Source of the DNA: JADMIH01 sp035274425
GTDB lineage: Bacteria > Chloroflexota > Chloroflexia > QHBQ01 > JADMIH01
Direction of reading: 5' to 3'
Assembly: GCA_035274425.1 (NCBI GenBank)
Contig: DATEOC010000036.1
Location: forward strand, 1 to 64,000
DNA length: 64,000 nucleotides
The translations under genes were made by a program, and so were the position numbers. Each line of letters starts with the position of its first letter. Positions within the stretch are counted from its first letter, which is position 1. Shown here piece after piece: positions 8,165 through 15,322 of the stretch. Under the pieces are notes generated by a model that saw only the letters and a list, made by a program, of their open reading frames with translations, did no database searches and was not told the origin of the DNA.

Positions 8165-8506
8165 TTGAGTATTATCGAAGAACTGGCCGAACGAACCATC
8201 GCCAGGATGTCGCCCGAAGAGCGTCACGCGTTGATATTGATGGTGGTGGAGAAAATGCTGGCGCAGATGACCGCCCAGGAGCGCGTAGCGCTGATGGAGC
8301 GGGTCGTAGACCGCTTCCTGGACGGACTCCCCACCGAAGAGCGCCGTACCGCCGTGCGTGAGCTTGTCCCCAGTCTCCTCTCCCAGCTGATGAAGAGCGG
8401 CGACATGAGCGTAGATGAGTTCCTCTGGGCGGCCATAGGCTCCCTCGGTGCGCTCGATGCGCCTTCGGCGGACGGCGGACAACGGACGACGGACGAAAGC
8501 GGTTAA
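8165..8506 (+). CDS. Small all-helical protein of unknown function
   Basis: About 113 residues, rich in Glu, Arg, Leu and Met. It looks entirely helical with no membrane segment or cysteine. Two related segments, M-S-P-E-E-R-H-A-L and M-T-A-Q-E-R-V-A-L, suggest an internal duplication of roughly 24 residues. Start TTG 8165 is chosen because TTGGAGA lies eight bases upstream; a TTG at 8150 is also in frame. The final residues (about A-D-G-G-Q-R-T-T-D-E-S-G) are translated from a GGACGAC heptad array, so the array has become part of the gene. No family was recognised. Confidence 0.6.
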   Translation: MSIIEELAERTIARMSPEERHALILMVVEKMLAQMTAQERVALMERVVDRFLDGLPTEERRTAVRELVPSLLSQLMKSGDMSVDEFLWAAIGSLGALDAPSADGGQRTTDESG

Positions 8507-8622
8507 CTCACCGCAGAGACGCAGAGGGCGCAGAGATTATTTTATGGAATTATGTAATATCGCTATCGTCCGTCGTCCGTCGTCCGTCGTCCGTCGTCCG
8601 TCGTCCGTCGTCCGTCGTCCGT
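8466..8622. repeat. Paired inverted heptad arrays, unit GGACGAC
   Basis: GGACGAC-type units (8466-8502) overlap the end of the preceding gene. Exactly eight copies of CGTCCGT (8567-8622) follow and end eight bases before the next ATG. Between them lies a CGCAGAG-type repeat (8510-8536). Confidence 0.92.
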
Positions 8623-8630
8623 AAAAACCC

Positions 8631-9896
8631 ATGCCTTTCCTGAGTGAGCTACTGAACAAGACCGTATACGACAGCCGCAACGAAGCCGTAGGCAGGTGCG
8701 TTGAGGTGTACGTGCGCGCGGATGAGGGCTTCCCGGCGGTGGTCGCTATCGGCTTGCAGCGTGAGGGGCAGGAGTACCTTATCTCCGCCCTCGATCTCAT
8801 CAGGGTGGACCGCAAAGGTATCGTCGTGCTAGGCCGGTTGCGTGACCTCACCCTGTACGACCCCCAGGGGAGCGAGATTGGGCTGGCGCGCCAAGTACTG
8901 GACAAGCAGATTATAGACATCAACGGCAAGCGCGTCGTGCGAGTGAACGACCTCCAGTTCGCGTACGCCAACGGCAAGTACCGCCTGGTAGCGGTGGACG
9001 CGACCCCCACCGGACTGGCAAGGCGCGTCGGCTTCGACGGCCCTATCAACAAGCTGATGAAAGCGATGGGCAGGCGTGCCCCCGGCAGCGCCATCCCCTG
9101 GGACCAAGTAGACCCCACCGCTATAGGCGCTGCCGGGGTACCCCTCAAGGTTGCCCGGCAGGACCTCGCGCAGATGCATCCCGCAGACCTGGCCGACATC
9201 ATGGAGCAACTCGACACCGAGGCAGTCGATTACGTTTTCTCCACCCTCGACACAGAGTTCGCAGCAGACACGTTGCAAGAGATAGAGGATGACCTGCAAG
9301 CGTCTGCGCTAGAAAGCATCGAGCCGGAGCGCGCCGCCGACATCCTCGAAGCTATGGAGCCAGACGAGGCTGCCGACGTGCTTGCCGACCTTTCTGCCGA
9401 CCGCGCCGCAGACCTCTTGAGCCGCATGGACCAGGAGGACGCGGAAGACGTGCGCGAGCTTCTAGCCTATCCTGAAGATAGCGCGGGCGGCATCATGACC
9501 ACTGAGTACCGCTCAATACCCCCCGATCTCACGGCGGAGCAAGCTATCGAGAGGCTACGGGCGCTGTACGCCATCTCCCCCAATGCCACCAGCGGCTATT
9601 ACGTCTACGTCACCGAAGGCGAGGAGGAGACGCTGCTCGGGGTAATCTCTCTGTGGGACCTCATAGTATCACCCCCCAACCAGTTCGTCCGAGATTTCAT
9701 GTCCTCCTCCGTCATTAGCGTGCGTGCCGACGACCCCCAGGAGGAAGTGGCAGCGGTTCTCGCCAAGTACAATCTACTCGCCGTGCCCGTCGTAGACAGC
9801 ACAGACCAGATGCTTGGCATAGTAACCGTAGATGACGCCATCGAGTCGGTAATCCCTGTCGCCTGGAAGCGCAGGCTCCCTCGTGTGTTCGGGTAA
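8631..9896 (+). CDS. Soluble PRC-barrel / MgtE N-domain / CBS-pair protein
   Basis: 421 residues. Residues about 1-150 look like two PRC-barrel halves (PFLSELLNKTVYDSRNEAVG, then DPQGSEIGLARQVL). Residues about 165-285 are the superhelical MgtE N-domain, rich in H-P-A-D-L-A-D and E-P-D-E-A-A-D-V-L repeats. Residues about 285-415 are a CBS pair with GGIMTTEY. MgtE channels continue into five membrane helices, but this protein ends after the CBS pair and has none. It therefore keeps only the Mg2+-sensing part. No Shine-Dalgarno is seen; the heptad array runs to eight bases before ATG 8631. Confidence 0.85.
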   Translation: MPFLSELLNKTVYDSRNEAVGRCVEVYVRADEGFPAVVAIGLQREGQEYLISALDLIRVDRKGIVVLGRLRDLTLYDPQGSEIGLARQVLDKQIIDINGKRVVRVNDLQFAYANGKYRLVAVDATPTGLARRVGFDGPINKLMKAMGRRAPGSAIPWDQVDPTAIGAAGVPLKVARQDLAQMHPADLADIMEQLDTEAVDYVFSTLDTEFAADTLQEIEDDLQASALESIEPERAADILEAMEPDEAADVLADLSADRAADLLSRMDQEDAEDVRELLAYPEDSAGGIMTTEYRSIPPDLTAEQAIERLRALYAISPNATSGYYVYVTEGEEETLLGVISLWDLIVSPPNQFVRDFMSSSVISVRADDPQEEVAAVLAKYNLLAVPVVDSTDQMLGIVTVDDAIESVIPVAWKRRLPRVFG

Positions 9897-9921
9897 CAGG
9901 GCAGCGTAAGAATTGTATAAT
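9893..9921 (+). promoter_or_regulatory. Candidate promoter for the phosphoribosyltransferase
   Basis: GTAACA (9893-9898), 17 bp, TATAAT (9916-9921). The -10 is perfect and the -35 matches at four of six positions. It would place the heptad cluster 9927-10028 in the 5' untranslated RNA. Confidence 0.5.
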
Positions 9922-9926
9922 GGTGT

Positions 9927-10028
9927 GGACGACGGACGACGGACGACGGACGACGGACGACGGACGGTGAAACGTGATGCGTGATGCGTGAGAGTATTAC
10001 GTAACTTTGGACTTTGGACTTTGGACTA
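9927..10028. repeat. Three consecutive heptad arrays of different units
   Basis: GGACGAC (9927-9966), GTGATGC (9973-9991) and TTGGACT (10005-10028) follow one another. Here they are not opposed copies of one unit. The last ends six bases before the ATG of the next gene. Confidence 0.88.
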
Positions 10029-10033
10029 TCACG

Positions 10034-10729
10034 ATGGAGAGTAACACGGGCAAAGCGCGTTTCAATGATCGGGAACATGCTGGATATGAGTTAGCGCTTG
10101 ACCTCAAGCGCTTCCTGGGCGGACAGACCCCTGTCGTGCTGGCTATACCTCCTGAGGGAGTGCCTGTAGCTGCTTCGGTAGCGGCAGGGCTGGTCGCGCC
10201 CCTCGATGTGGTAGTATCCCAGCGCATCCCTTCCCCCGTCAAGTCTGTTGAGACGCTTGGCGCAGTCACCCCCGACCGCACCCTGGTGATAAACAGGCCG
10301 CTCGTCTCCAGGCTGAACCTATCTGACGATGAGATAGAGCACCTGGCCGTGCCCGCGTGGGCTGAGGCTCAAAAGATGCTTGGGCGCTATCGTAGCGGGC
10401 GGCCCTACCCGGACCTCCGCGGACGCACCGCTGTACTCGTAGGAGACGGCTTGACATCAGGCTATACCATGATGGCTGCTGTGGTCGCCACGCGCAAGCT
10501 GGAGCCTGCGAAGATAATGGTCGCGGTGCCGGTAGGCGCTATAGAGGCCATAGAGCGTGTCGGCGCTGCCGTTGACGATCTCCTATCGCTGGAGATAAAG
10601 ACTGACCCCGATTTCTCTGTGGAGAGCCATTACGTCCGCTATGTCCCTTTCACTGACGAGGAAGTAGTGTGGACCCTCGAGCAGTTCTGGCGTGAGCGCC
10701 CACCATTGGGCAACAGCGAAACTTTCTAG
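10034..10729 (+). CDS. Type I phosphoribosyltransferase-fold protein
   Basis: A 231-residue protein with the PRPP-binding loop A-V-L-V-G-D-G-L-T-S-G-Y-T-M (about residues 144-157), which corresponds to the usual VDDGIATG. The early V-L-A-I-P-P-E-G-V-P loop is the pyrophosphate-binding region. This branch of uncharacterised PRTases occurs in many bacteria, and the base it acts on is not known. The first acidic residue of the loop is Gly here (G-D instead of D-D). An in-frame TTG at 10007 would add residues read from the TTGGACT array and is rejected in favour of ATG 10034. There is no clear Shine-Dalgarno. Confidence 0.78.
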   Translation: MESNTGKARFNDREHAGYELALDLKRFLGGQTPVVLAIPPEGVPVAASVAAGLVAPLDVVVSQRIPSPVKSVETLGAVTPDRTLVINRPLVSRLNLSDDEIEHLAVPAWAEAQKMLGRYRSGRPYPDLRGRTAVLVGDGLTSGYTMMAAVVATRKLEPAKIMVAVPVGAIEAIERVGAAVDDLLSLEIKTDPDFSVESHYVRYVPFTDEEVVWTLEQFWRERPPLGNSETF

Positions 10730-10750
10730 CAGCCGTCAAGAAGAGGGAAT

Positions 10751-10809
10751 GTGAAAAGGATAAAAATAAAGATTCGGCTCAGCCGAATCTTTATTTTTAT
10801 CCTTTTCAC
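10751..10809. terminator. Perfect 29-bp bidirectional terminator
   Basis: Bases 10751-10779 are the exact reverse complement of 10781-10809. The GC core GATTCGGCT is flanked by A-rich and T-rich tracts that are part of the stem. It lies between convergent genes and can stop transcription from both sides. Confidence 0.9.
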
Positions 10810-10832
10810 GAAGCGGGACGATCTATATTCTA

Positions 10833-12389
10833 TTATTGAGTTGGTGGTGAAGTTGCGGACGGATTAGCGGGTGGCGTCGCCTGTGGCGGGGTTTGGACGG
10901 GGGTCGTCCCGTTCGTTCCGCTCACCGGTATCGTGCTCGTGATGGTTGTCGTGCCCGTGATGGGCGTCGGCGGGCCAGGAGGGCCTTGCGGACCCTGCGG
11001 CGTCTGCTGGATGGGAGCCGTAGTCGGTTCTGGTATGGCAGGCACCGTTGGAATTGAAGGTAAGACGGGCAGACCTGTCTTTATCCTGTTGCTGGTGGTG
11101 TAGGCGTCCTTGGTTTTCTTGAACCAATCGTCATACGCCGTTTGCTTCAGGCTATCAATCTGGCTCTGCTCTCGCGGGCGCTTCTCGTCGCGCTCCAGCA
11201 CCTTGACGATATACCACTTCTCGCCCACCTGGAAAGGTTGGCTGATTTCTCCGGGCTTCTCTGTAAGCTCCAGGGCTTTGGCCGCGAAGTCTTTATCTGC
11301 AACCGTCTCTGAGCCTTCCTTCGGGAACCACCCAGTTTCGCCGCCTGTCGAAGGGAGACCGGTGTTGATGCGATCAATTTGCTCCTTCGACTGCTCATTA
11401 GCTACCTTGGTGAAATCTTCGCCCTTGTCGAGTCTGGCTTTGATATTCTCGGCAGCCGCTTTCGTATCGGTGACTATTTGCTGTGCGCGTATCTGGGCTA
11501 CTTCAGTCATTACCTGGGTGGCAGCCAGCTTCTCTATCACTTGCTCTCGGCGCACCTTCGGGTCCACTATAAGTTTCAGCAGGTCGTCCTCGGATATGTC
11601 GGGACAACCGTACCTGCATATCGGCTCAGTCTGACTTGGTGAAGTGCCCATATCTAACGCTTTCACGAAGCGCGGGTAGTAAGCCTCAGCAGTCTGTTGC
11701 CCGCCCGGTACAGGGGGAAGGGTCGCTGTCGGAGTAGATGTGTTTGTTGGCGAGCCTGCCGTGGGAGTAGATGTGGGCGTGGAGGTGGGAGGAGTAACAG
11801 ATGATGTAGATGTAGCCGTAGATGTAACGTCCGGGCTTGGCGTGCTCGGTGGCTCCGGTGTAGGCGAAGTCGTAGGGGGGGTCGGCTGGGGGATGAAGTC
11901 CTTAATCTGGGCGGCCTTAAGCTCGTCCCTGGACGGATTTATCGCAAACTCACTCGCAGATTGCTGGCGAAGTACTTCGTTATCAACGAGCTGGTTGATG
12001 GTGTCGGCGTCAAGGATTGGATCGTTGTTGGCGTTTCGCAGTTGCGTCATCAACTCTTCGACCGTCCCCGTACCTGTGCCAATGGTCGTCTGCCCTGTCT
12101 GCTCCTGGAAAAATGCCGTATTGTTGATGCTCGTATACAGGTTGTAGCGGCGGATCTTGTTGTAGGTATCGCGGGTTATGGTGACATCCCCGACTTTAGC
12201 TACTTCAGCATTAGGCCGTAGAATGAAGGTGTTGATTACAGCGTACCCAATTACAAGGACAACAATCGTGCCTACTGCAATGGCCGCTGTATAGAGGTTG
12301 CGAATGCGCCGCTTCTCCCGCGCCGCCCTGGAAAGCTGCCCGCGAGTCATCACGGGCGCTGTAGATTGTAGCTTTTTCTTCTTTGCCAT
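10833..12389 (-). CDS. Membrane-anchored parvulin-type peptidyl-prolyl isomerase
   Basis: 518 residues. A basic N-terminus (MAKKKKLQ) precedes one membrane helix (about residues 34-56), so the bulk is outside. A SurA/PrsA-like N-domain follows (about 60-170), interrupted by a Thr/Pro/Ser linker (about 170-235). The parvulin domain (about 295-410) contains A-R-L-D-K-G-E-D-F, G-G-E-T-G-W-F-P and F-A-A-K-A-L-E-L. The C-terminus is a long Pro/Thr/Gly tail. The family folds exported proteins at the cell surface. It is downstream of rpsR and convergent with the PRTase. Confidence 0.88.
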   Translation of the reverse strand: MAKKKKLQSTAPVMTRGQLSRAAREKRRIRNLYTAAIAVGTIVVLVIGYAVINTFILRPNAEVAKVGDVTITRDTYNKIRRYNLYTSINNTAFFQEQTGQTTIGTGTGTVEELMTQLRNANNDPILDADTINQLVDNEVLRQQSASEFAINPSRDELKAAQIKDFIPQPTPPTTSPTPEPPSTPSPDVTSTATSTSSVTPPTSTPTSTPTAGSPTNTSTPTATLPPVPGGQQTAEAYYPRFVKALDMGTSPSQTEPICRYGCPDISEDDLLKLIVDPKVRREQVIEKLAATQVMTEVAQIRAQQIVTDTKAAAENIKARLDKGEDFTKVANEQSKEQIDRINTGLPSTGGETGWFPKEGSETVADKDFAAKALELTEKPGEISQPFQVGEKWYIVKVLERDEKRPREQSQIDSLKQTAYDDWFKKTKDAYTTSNRIKTGLPVLPSIPTVPAIPEPTTAPIQQTPQGPQGPPGPPTPITGTTTITSTIPVSGTNGTTPVQTPPQATPPANPSATSPPTQ

Positions 12390-12400
12390 GCACTTCTTCG

Positions 12401-12478
12401 GATTTTGGATTTTGGATTTTGGATTTTGGACTGTTAGTTACGCACAATCCAAAATCCAAAATCCAAAATCCAAAATCC
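12401..12478. repeat. Paired inverted heptad arrays, unit CCAAAAT
   Basis: TTTTGGA units (12401-12430) face CCAAAAT units (12446-12478) across 15 bases. The hairpin lies in the gap between rpsR and the foldase gene. Confidence 0.93.
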
Positions 12479-12489
12479 AGAAACTCCTT

Positions 12490-13008
12490 CTATCGGTAGT
12501 GGGGGCCAACGTAGGGCAAGAGGGCCATGTGGCGGGCGCGCTTGAGGGCGACGCTGACTGCTCGCTGGTGGCGGGCGCAGGTGCCGGTCTTGCGGCGCGG
12601 CTCGATCTTGGCGCGGTCCGAGAGGAACTTACGAAGGCGGGCTACATCTTTGTAATCGATGTGCTCTACCTTGTCCACGCAGAAAGCGCAGACTTTACGG
12701 CGCGGGATGTAGCGCTCGCCACCTCGACGCGGTGGGCCGCCTCTGCCGGGGCCGGACCTCGCTCCACCGGCGCCTCCTCCCGGCCTGTATCCGCCTCCGC
12801 TTCCGCCTCCTCCTCCAGGTCTATATCCGCCGCCACCTCCACCTCCGCCGCCCGGTCTGTATCCACCGCCTCCACCGCCCGGCCTGGGGCCGGAATAAGG
12901 GGGGCGCGAATCTGACTGGCCGCCGCCAAACTGAGACTGCGAGGGTGCAGCGGGCGAGGGGGTTTGCTGCCCCTGGTTGTTACTTCCATTGTCGTTCTGG
13001 TCTGCCAT
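12490..13008 (-). CDS. rpsR: 30S ribosomal protein S18 with a glycine-rich N-terminal extension
   Basis: 172 residues, against about 75-90 for a normal S18. The last 75 residues are a complete S18: K-V-C-A-F-C, Y-K-D-V-A-R-L-R-K-F-L, T-G-T-C-A-R-H-Q-R and R-A-R-H-M-A-L-L-P-Y. Three cysteines and a histidine could bind zinc. The first ~95 residues are Gly/Pro/Arg-rich with repeated G-G-Y-R-P-G-G-G-G blocks, like an RNA-binding RGG tail. Start ATG 13008 has AAGGAT upstream; the frame extends a little further. The G-rich part lies in continuous frame, with no sign of frameshift. It is third in rpsF-ssb-rpsR. Confidence 0.93.
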   Translation of the reverse strand: MADQNDNGSNNQGQQTPSPAAPSQSQFGGGQSDSRPPYSGPRPGGGGGGYRPGGGGGGGGGYRPGGGGGSGGGYRPGGGAGGARSGPGRGGPPRRGGERYIPRRKVCAFCVDKVEHIDYKDVARLRKFLSDRAKIEPRRKTGTCARHQRAVSVALKRARHMALLPYVGPHYR

Positions 13009-13043
13009 TATTCCATCCTTTTTGTCTATTATCATCTGCCCGC

Positions 13044-13493
13044 TTAGAAGGGCAGATCATCCAGGTCCATATCCATATCGTCAGAATCGCGGCTCCCTCC
13101 ACGGGGTGTGGCGGGACGCTCACGCTCATCTCCATATCCACCCTGCGAGCCGCCGCTTCCCTTCGTATCGAGCATGATCATCTCCGACGCTTCGACCTCG
13201 ACACTCGTGCGGGTCTGGCCCTCCTGGGTCTGCCACTCACGCGTGTAGAGGCGGCCTTCGATGTACACCTTGCTCCCCTTGCGGAGATATTCGTTGCATG
13301 TTTCGGCAAGCTTTCGCCAGGCGTTGACGCGGAACCACTCTGTTTCCTCTTTCGTCTGGCCGTCGGCGGTCTTGAAGCTGCGTGTCACCGCCATGCTGAA
13401 ATTGGTCACAGGCGTACCTTGCTGGGTGTATTTCATCTCAGGGTCTTTGCCCAGGTTGCCAATCAGCATTATTTTGCACAAACCACGTACCAT
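13044..13493 (-). CDS. ssb: Single-stranded DNA-binding protein
   Basis: 149 residues. The OB-fold (about 1-108) has N-L-G-K-D-P-E-M-K, T-P-V-T-N-F-S-M-A-V and the W-F-R-V-N-A-W element. A Gly/Arg/Asp-rich linker leads to the acidic C-terminal tip D-L-D-D-L-P-F, used to recruit partner proteins in replication and repair. GGAGG lies seven bases before ATG 13493. Its place between rpsF and rpsR is the common bacterial order. Confidence 0.97.
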   Translation of the reverse strand: MVRGLCKIMLIGNLGKDPEMKYTQQGTPVTNFSMAVTRSFKTADGQTKEETEWFRVNAWRKLAETCNEYLRKGSKVYIEGRLYTREWQTQEGQTRTSVEVEASEMIMLDTKGSGGSQGGYGDERERPATPRGGSRDSDDMDMDLDDLPF

Positions 13494-13589
13494 TTTAGGA
13501 CCTCCGTTGTCTTCTCCCCTAATCTACTAATCTCATCACTTGCCATAGCTACCGTGTGGCTCTCGCAGACGCGAGACACGTGGCAGCCT

Positions 13590-13913
13590 TTAGGCCTCTG
13601 TTGGTTTGGGAGCGGGCTTCTCTTCAGGCGGCTGGACAAGGATATGGCGAATAACTTCGTCTGATATGCGAAGCTGCTCTTCAAGCTCCCTTGCCTGGGA
13701 GGGTTCCAACCTGATCCTGGCGACGACATAGTAGCCGTCTTCGTGCTTCTGTATGGGATACGCAAGCCTGCGCTTGCCCCACGGGGTCTTCTCGCCGACC
13801 TCGCCGCCAAGGTTGCTGATCATGGCGTCAACTCTTTCAGTTGCGCCGGTGAACTGGTCATCCGCGAGGGTTGGCCTCACGATGTACATCAGTTCATAGT
13901 CACGCATAGGCAT
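13590..13913 (-). CDS. rpsF: 30S ribosomal protein S6
   Basis: 107 residues, of normal length. It begins M-P-M-R-D-Y-E-L-M-Y-I-V-R-P and contains W-G-K-R-R-L-A-Y-P-I and the Y-Y-V-V-A-R-I strand. S6 pairs with S18 on the 30S platform. AAGGAGGTG precedes ATG 13913. It is the first gene of the operon, behind a good promoter and a structured leader of about 140 bases. Confidence 0.97.
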   Translation of the reverse strand: MPMRDYELMYIVRPTLADDQFTGATERVDAMISNLGGEVGEKTPWGKRRLAYPIQKHEDGYYVVARIRLEPSQARELEEQLRISDEVIRHILVQPPEEKPAPKPTEA

Positions 13914-13941
13914 TTTAACTCACACCTCCTTTCTCTGGGCT

Positions 13942-13995
13942 TGCTCCACGTCATCACGCTCTGGGCGGTGTGAGCACCCAGGTCCGCGTGGAGCA
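13942..13995 (-). ncRNA. Candidate S6:S18-binding mRNA leader
   Basis: In the rpsF transcript, TGCTCCACG (13995-13987) pairs with CGTGGAGCA (13950-13942), closing a stem with an inner CTGGG/CCCAG helix. A C-A-C-C-G sequence sits opposite in the inner helix. Known rpsF leaders mimic the 16S site of the S6:S18 dimer with an unpaired CCG in such a stem. The stem pairing is seen directly; the regulatory role is inferred from the gene context. Confidence 0.5.
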
Positions 13996-14062
13996 GAAAG
14001 GTAATTGCGTCGCGCCTTCCTGATACGATTATCCGGCGCAACGTTTTTACGCACTGCCTGTG

Positions 14063-14091
14063 ATTATAACACAATCGAGAGACAATGGCAA
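14063..14091 (-). promoter_or_regulatory. Promoter of the rpsF-ssb-rpsR operon
   Basis: On the minus strand, TTGCCA (14091-14086), 17 bp, TATAAT (14068-14063). Transcription would start near 14056 and give a leader of about 140 bases. Confidence 0.8.
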
Positions 14092-14137
14092 AAAACGGCA
14101 GCAGCATAAAGTATCAAGTAAATACATCTACAGACCC

Positions 14138-14166
14138 TTGTGCCTTTTTTCACAAGCATTTATACT
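14138..14166 (+). promoter_or_regulatory. Candidate promoter of the MacB-type ABC operon
   Basis: TTGTGC (14138-14143), 17 bp, TATACT (14161-14166). It lies in an AT-rich gap about 160 bases upstream of the ATPase gene. The rest of 14167-14310 shows nothing else distinct. Confidence 0.55.
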
Positions 14167-14328
14167 TATAGTTGGCTTGTGATTAGCAATTCTGGAAGAG
14201 AAATGGCGTGAAACGCAACGATTGACGTTGCGTACATAACATGGCGAGATTAGTGGAAATATATTATGCCTGTTGCTTGTTGCTCATAGCAAACGCAAAG
14301 ATGATGAATTGTCAGAAGGAGAAGCATA

Positions 14329-15102
14329 ATGGGGGCGAACCGTAACGGCTCGGAATCGGGGCCTGGCACACAAACAGAGTCCATTATCAGAGCCACTGAT
14401 GTCCACAAGACTTATGACACCGGCACTGTCCAGGTGCACGCCTTACGCGGTGTGAGCCTAGACATCAGGCGGGGGGAGATGGCCGCCATCATGGGGCCGT
14501 CGGGCTGCGGTAAGACCACTCTCCTCAACTGCCTGGCCGGACTCGACGGCACCGACAAGGGTGAGATAGTCATAGACGGCACAGCTTTACACGACATGGA
14601 TGACCGGCAGAAAACTACCCTACGTGCCAAGAAGATGGGCTTCGTCTTTCAGTTTTACAACTTGCTCCCTGTCCTCTCCGCTATCGAAAACGTGGAACTG
14701 CCGATGCTCGTATCGGGCAGCCCGGCTGGTGAAGCTCGCAAGCGCGCCGAGGAAGCACTGGCGCTGGTTGGGCTTTCGGACAGGGGAGGGCACCGCCCAG
14801 CCGAGCTATCCGGCGGGCAACAGCAGCGCGTCACTATCGCCCGCGCCCTCGTCAACAGGCCCGCCATCGTGTGGGCCGACGAGCCGACAGGCGACCTCGA
14901 CAGCGAGACCTCCCAGGAGATCATGGACCTCCTCGTACGCCTGAACAAGCAGGACGGCCAGACCTTCGTAATCGTCACCCACTCCGGCGAAGTAGGCGCA
15001 CGGGCCGACCGCATCATCCGAATGCGCGACGGCGTCGTCACTGACTACGGCCTCGGCGACAAGCAGCCCCAAGAAGCAGTCGGCGCTACACTCGATGCAT
15101 AA
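14329..15102 (+). CDS. ABC transporter ATP-binding protein, LolD/MacB type
   Basis: 257 residues. Walker A is G-P-S-G-C-G-K-T-T-L (about residues 56-65), the signature is L-S-G-G-Q-Q-Q-R and Walker B is V-W-A-D-E-P-T-G-D-L-D-S, the form typical of the LolD/MacB/FtsE class. This class drives mechanotransmission pumps with FtsX-type permeases, which fits the large permease gene next to it. AGAAGGAG precedes ATG 14329. Substrate unknown; export or extrusion of a lipid, peptide or drug is typical of the class. Confidence 0.93.
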   Translation: MGANRNGSESGPGTQTESIIRATDVHKTYDTGTVQVHALRGVSLDIRRGEMAAIMGPSGCGKTTLLNCLAGLDGTDKGEIVIDGTALHDMDDRQKTTLRAKKMGFVFQFYNLLPVLSAIENVELPMLVSGSPAGEARKRAEEALALVGLSDRGGHRPAELSGGQQQRVTIARALVNRPAIVWADEPTGDLDSETSQEIMDLLVRLNKQDGQTFVIVTHSGEVGARADRIIRMRDGVVTDYGLGDKQPQEAVGATLDA

Positions 15103-15108
15103 CTCATT

Positions 15109-15305
15109 AATCACAAAGAACACAAAGACACAAAGGCCACGAAGATTTATTAATGGTTTAACGCACAGGTTGGATGTGCACAGCATCTTGTGAAAAACCT
15201 CGCCGAAACGAGATAAACACCCATATGAAACTTTGTGGCCTTTGTGTCTTTGTGTTCTTTGTGATTAGATCTTCACCTATCACGCATCACGTTTCACGTT
15301 TCACG
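15109..15305. repeat. Perfect 32-bp inverted repeat of CACAAAG-type units
   Basis: Bases 15109-15140 are the exact reverse complement of 15235-15266. Both are built of CACAAAG/CTTTGTG words spaced 8-9 bp. CACGTTT heptads follow at 15281-15305, ending just before the permease ribosome binding site. Confidence 0.88.
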
Positions 15306-15322
15306 AATTCAGGAGCAGTTTA

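Noticed and set aside
10007..10033. N-terminal extension of the phosphoribosyltransferase
   Set aside because: The added residues come from the TTGGACT array; ATG 10034 starts the conserved part.
12732..13664. 310-codon plus-strand frame opposite rpsR and ssb
   Set aside because: It is a shadow of GC-rich rpsR/ssb coding DNA; the minus-strand proteins are clear.
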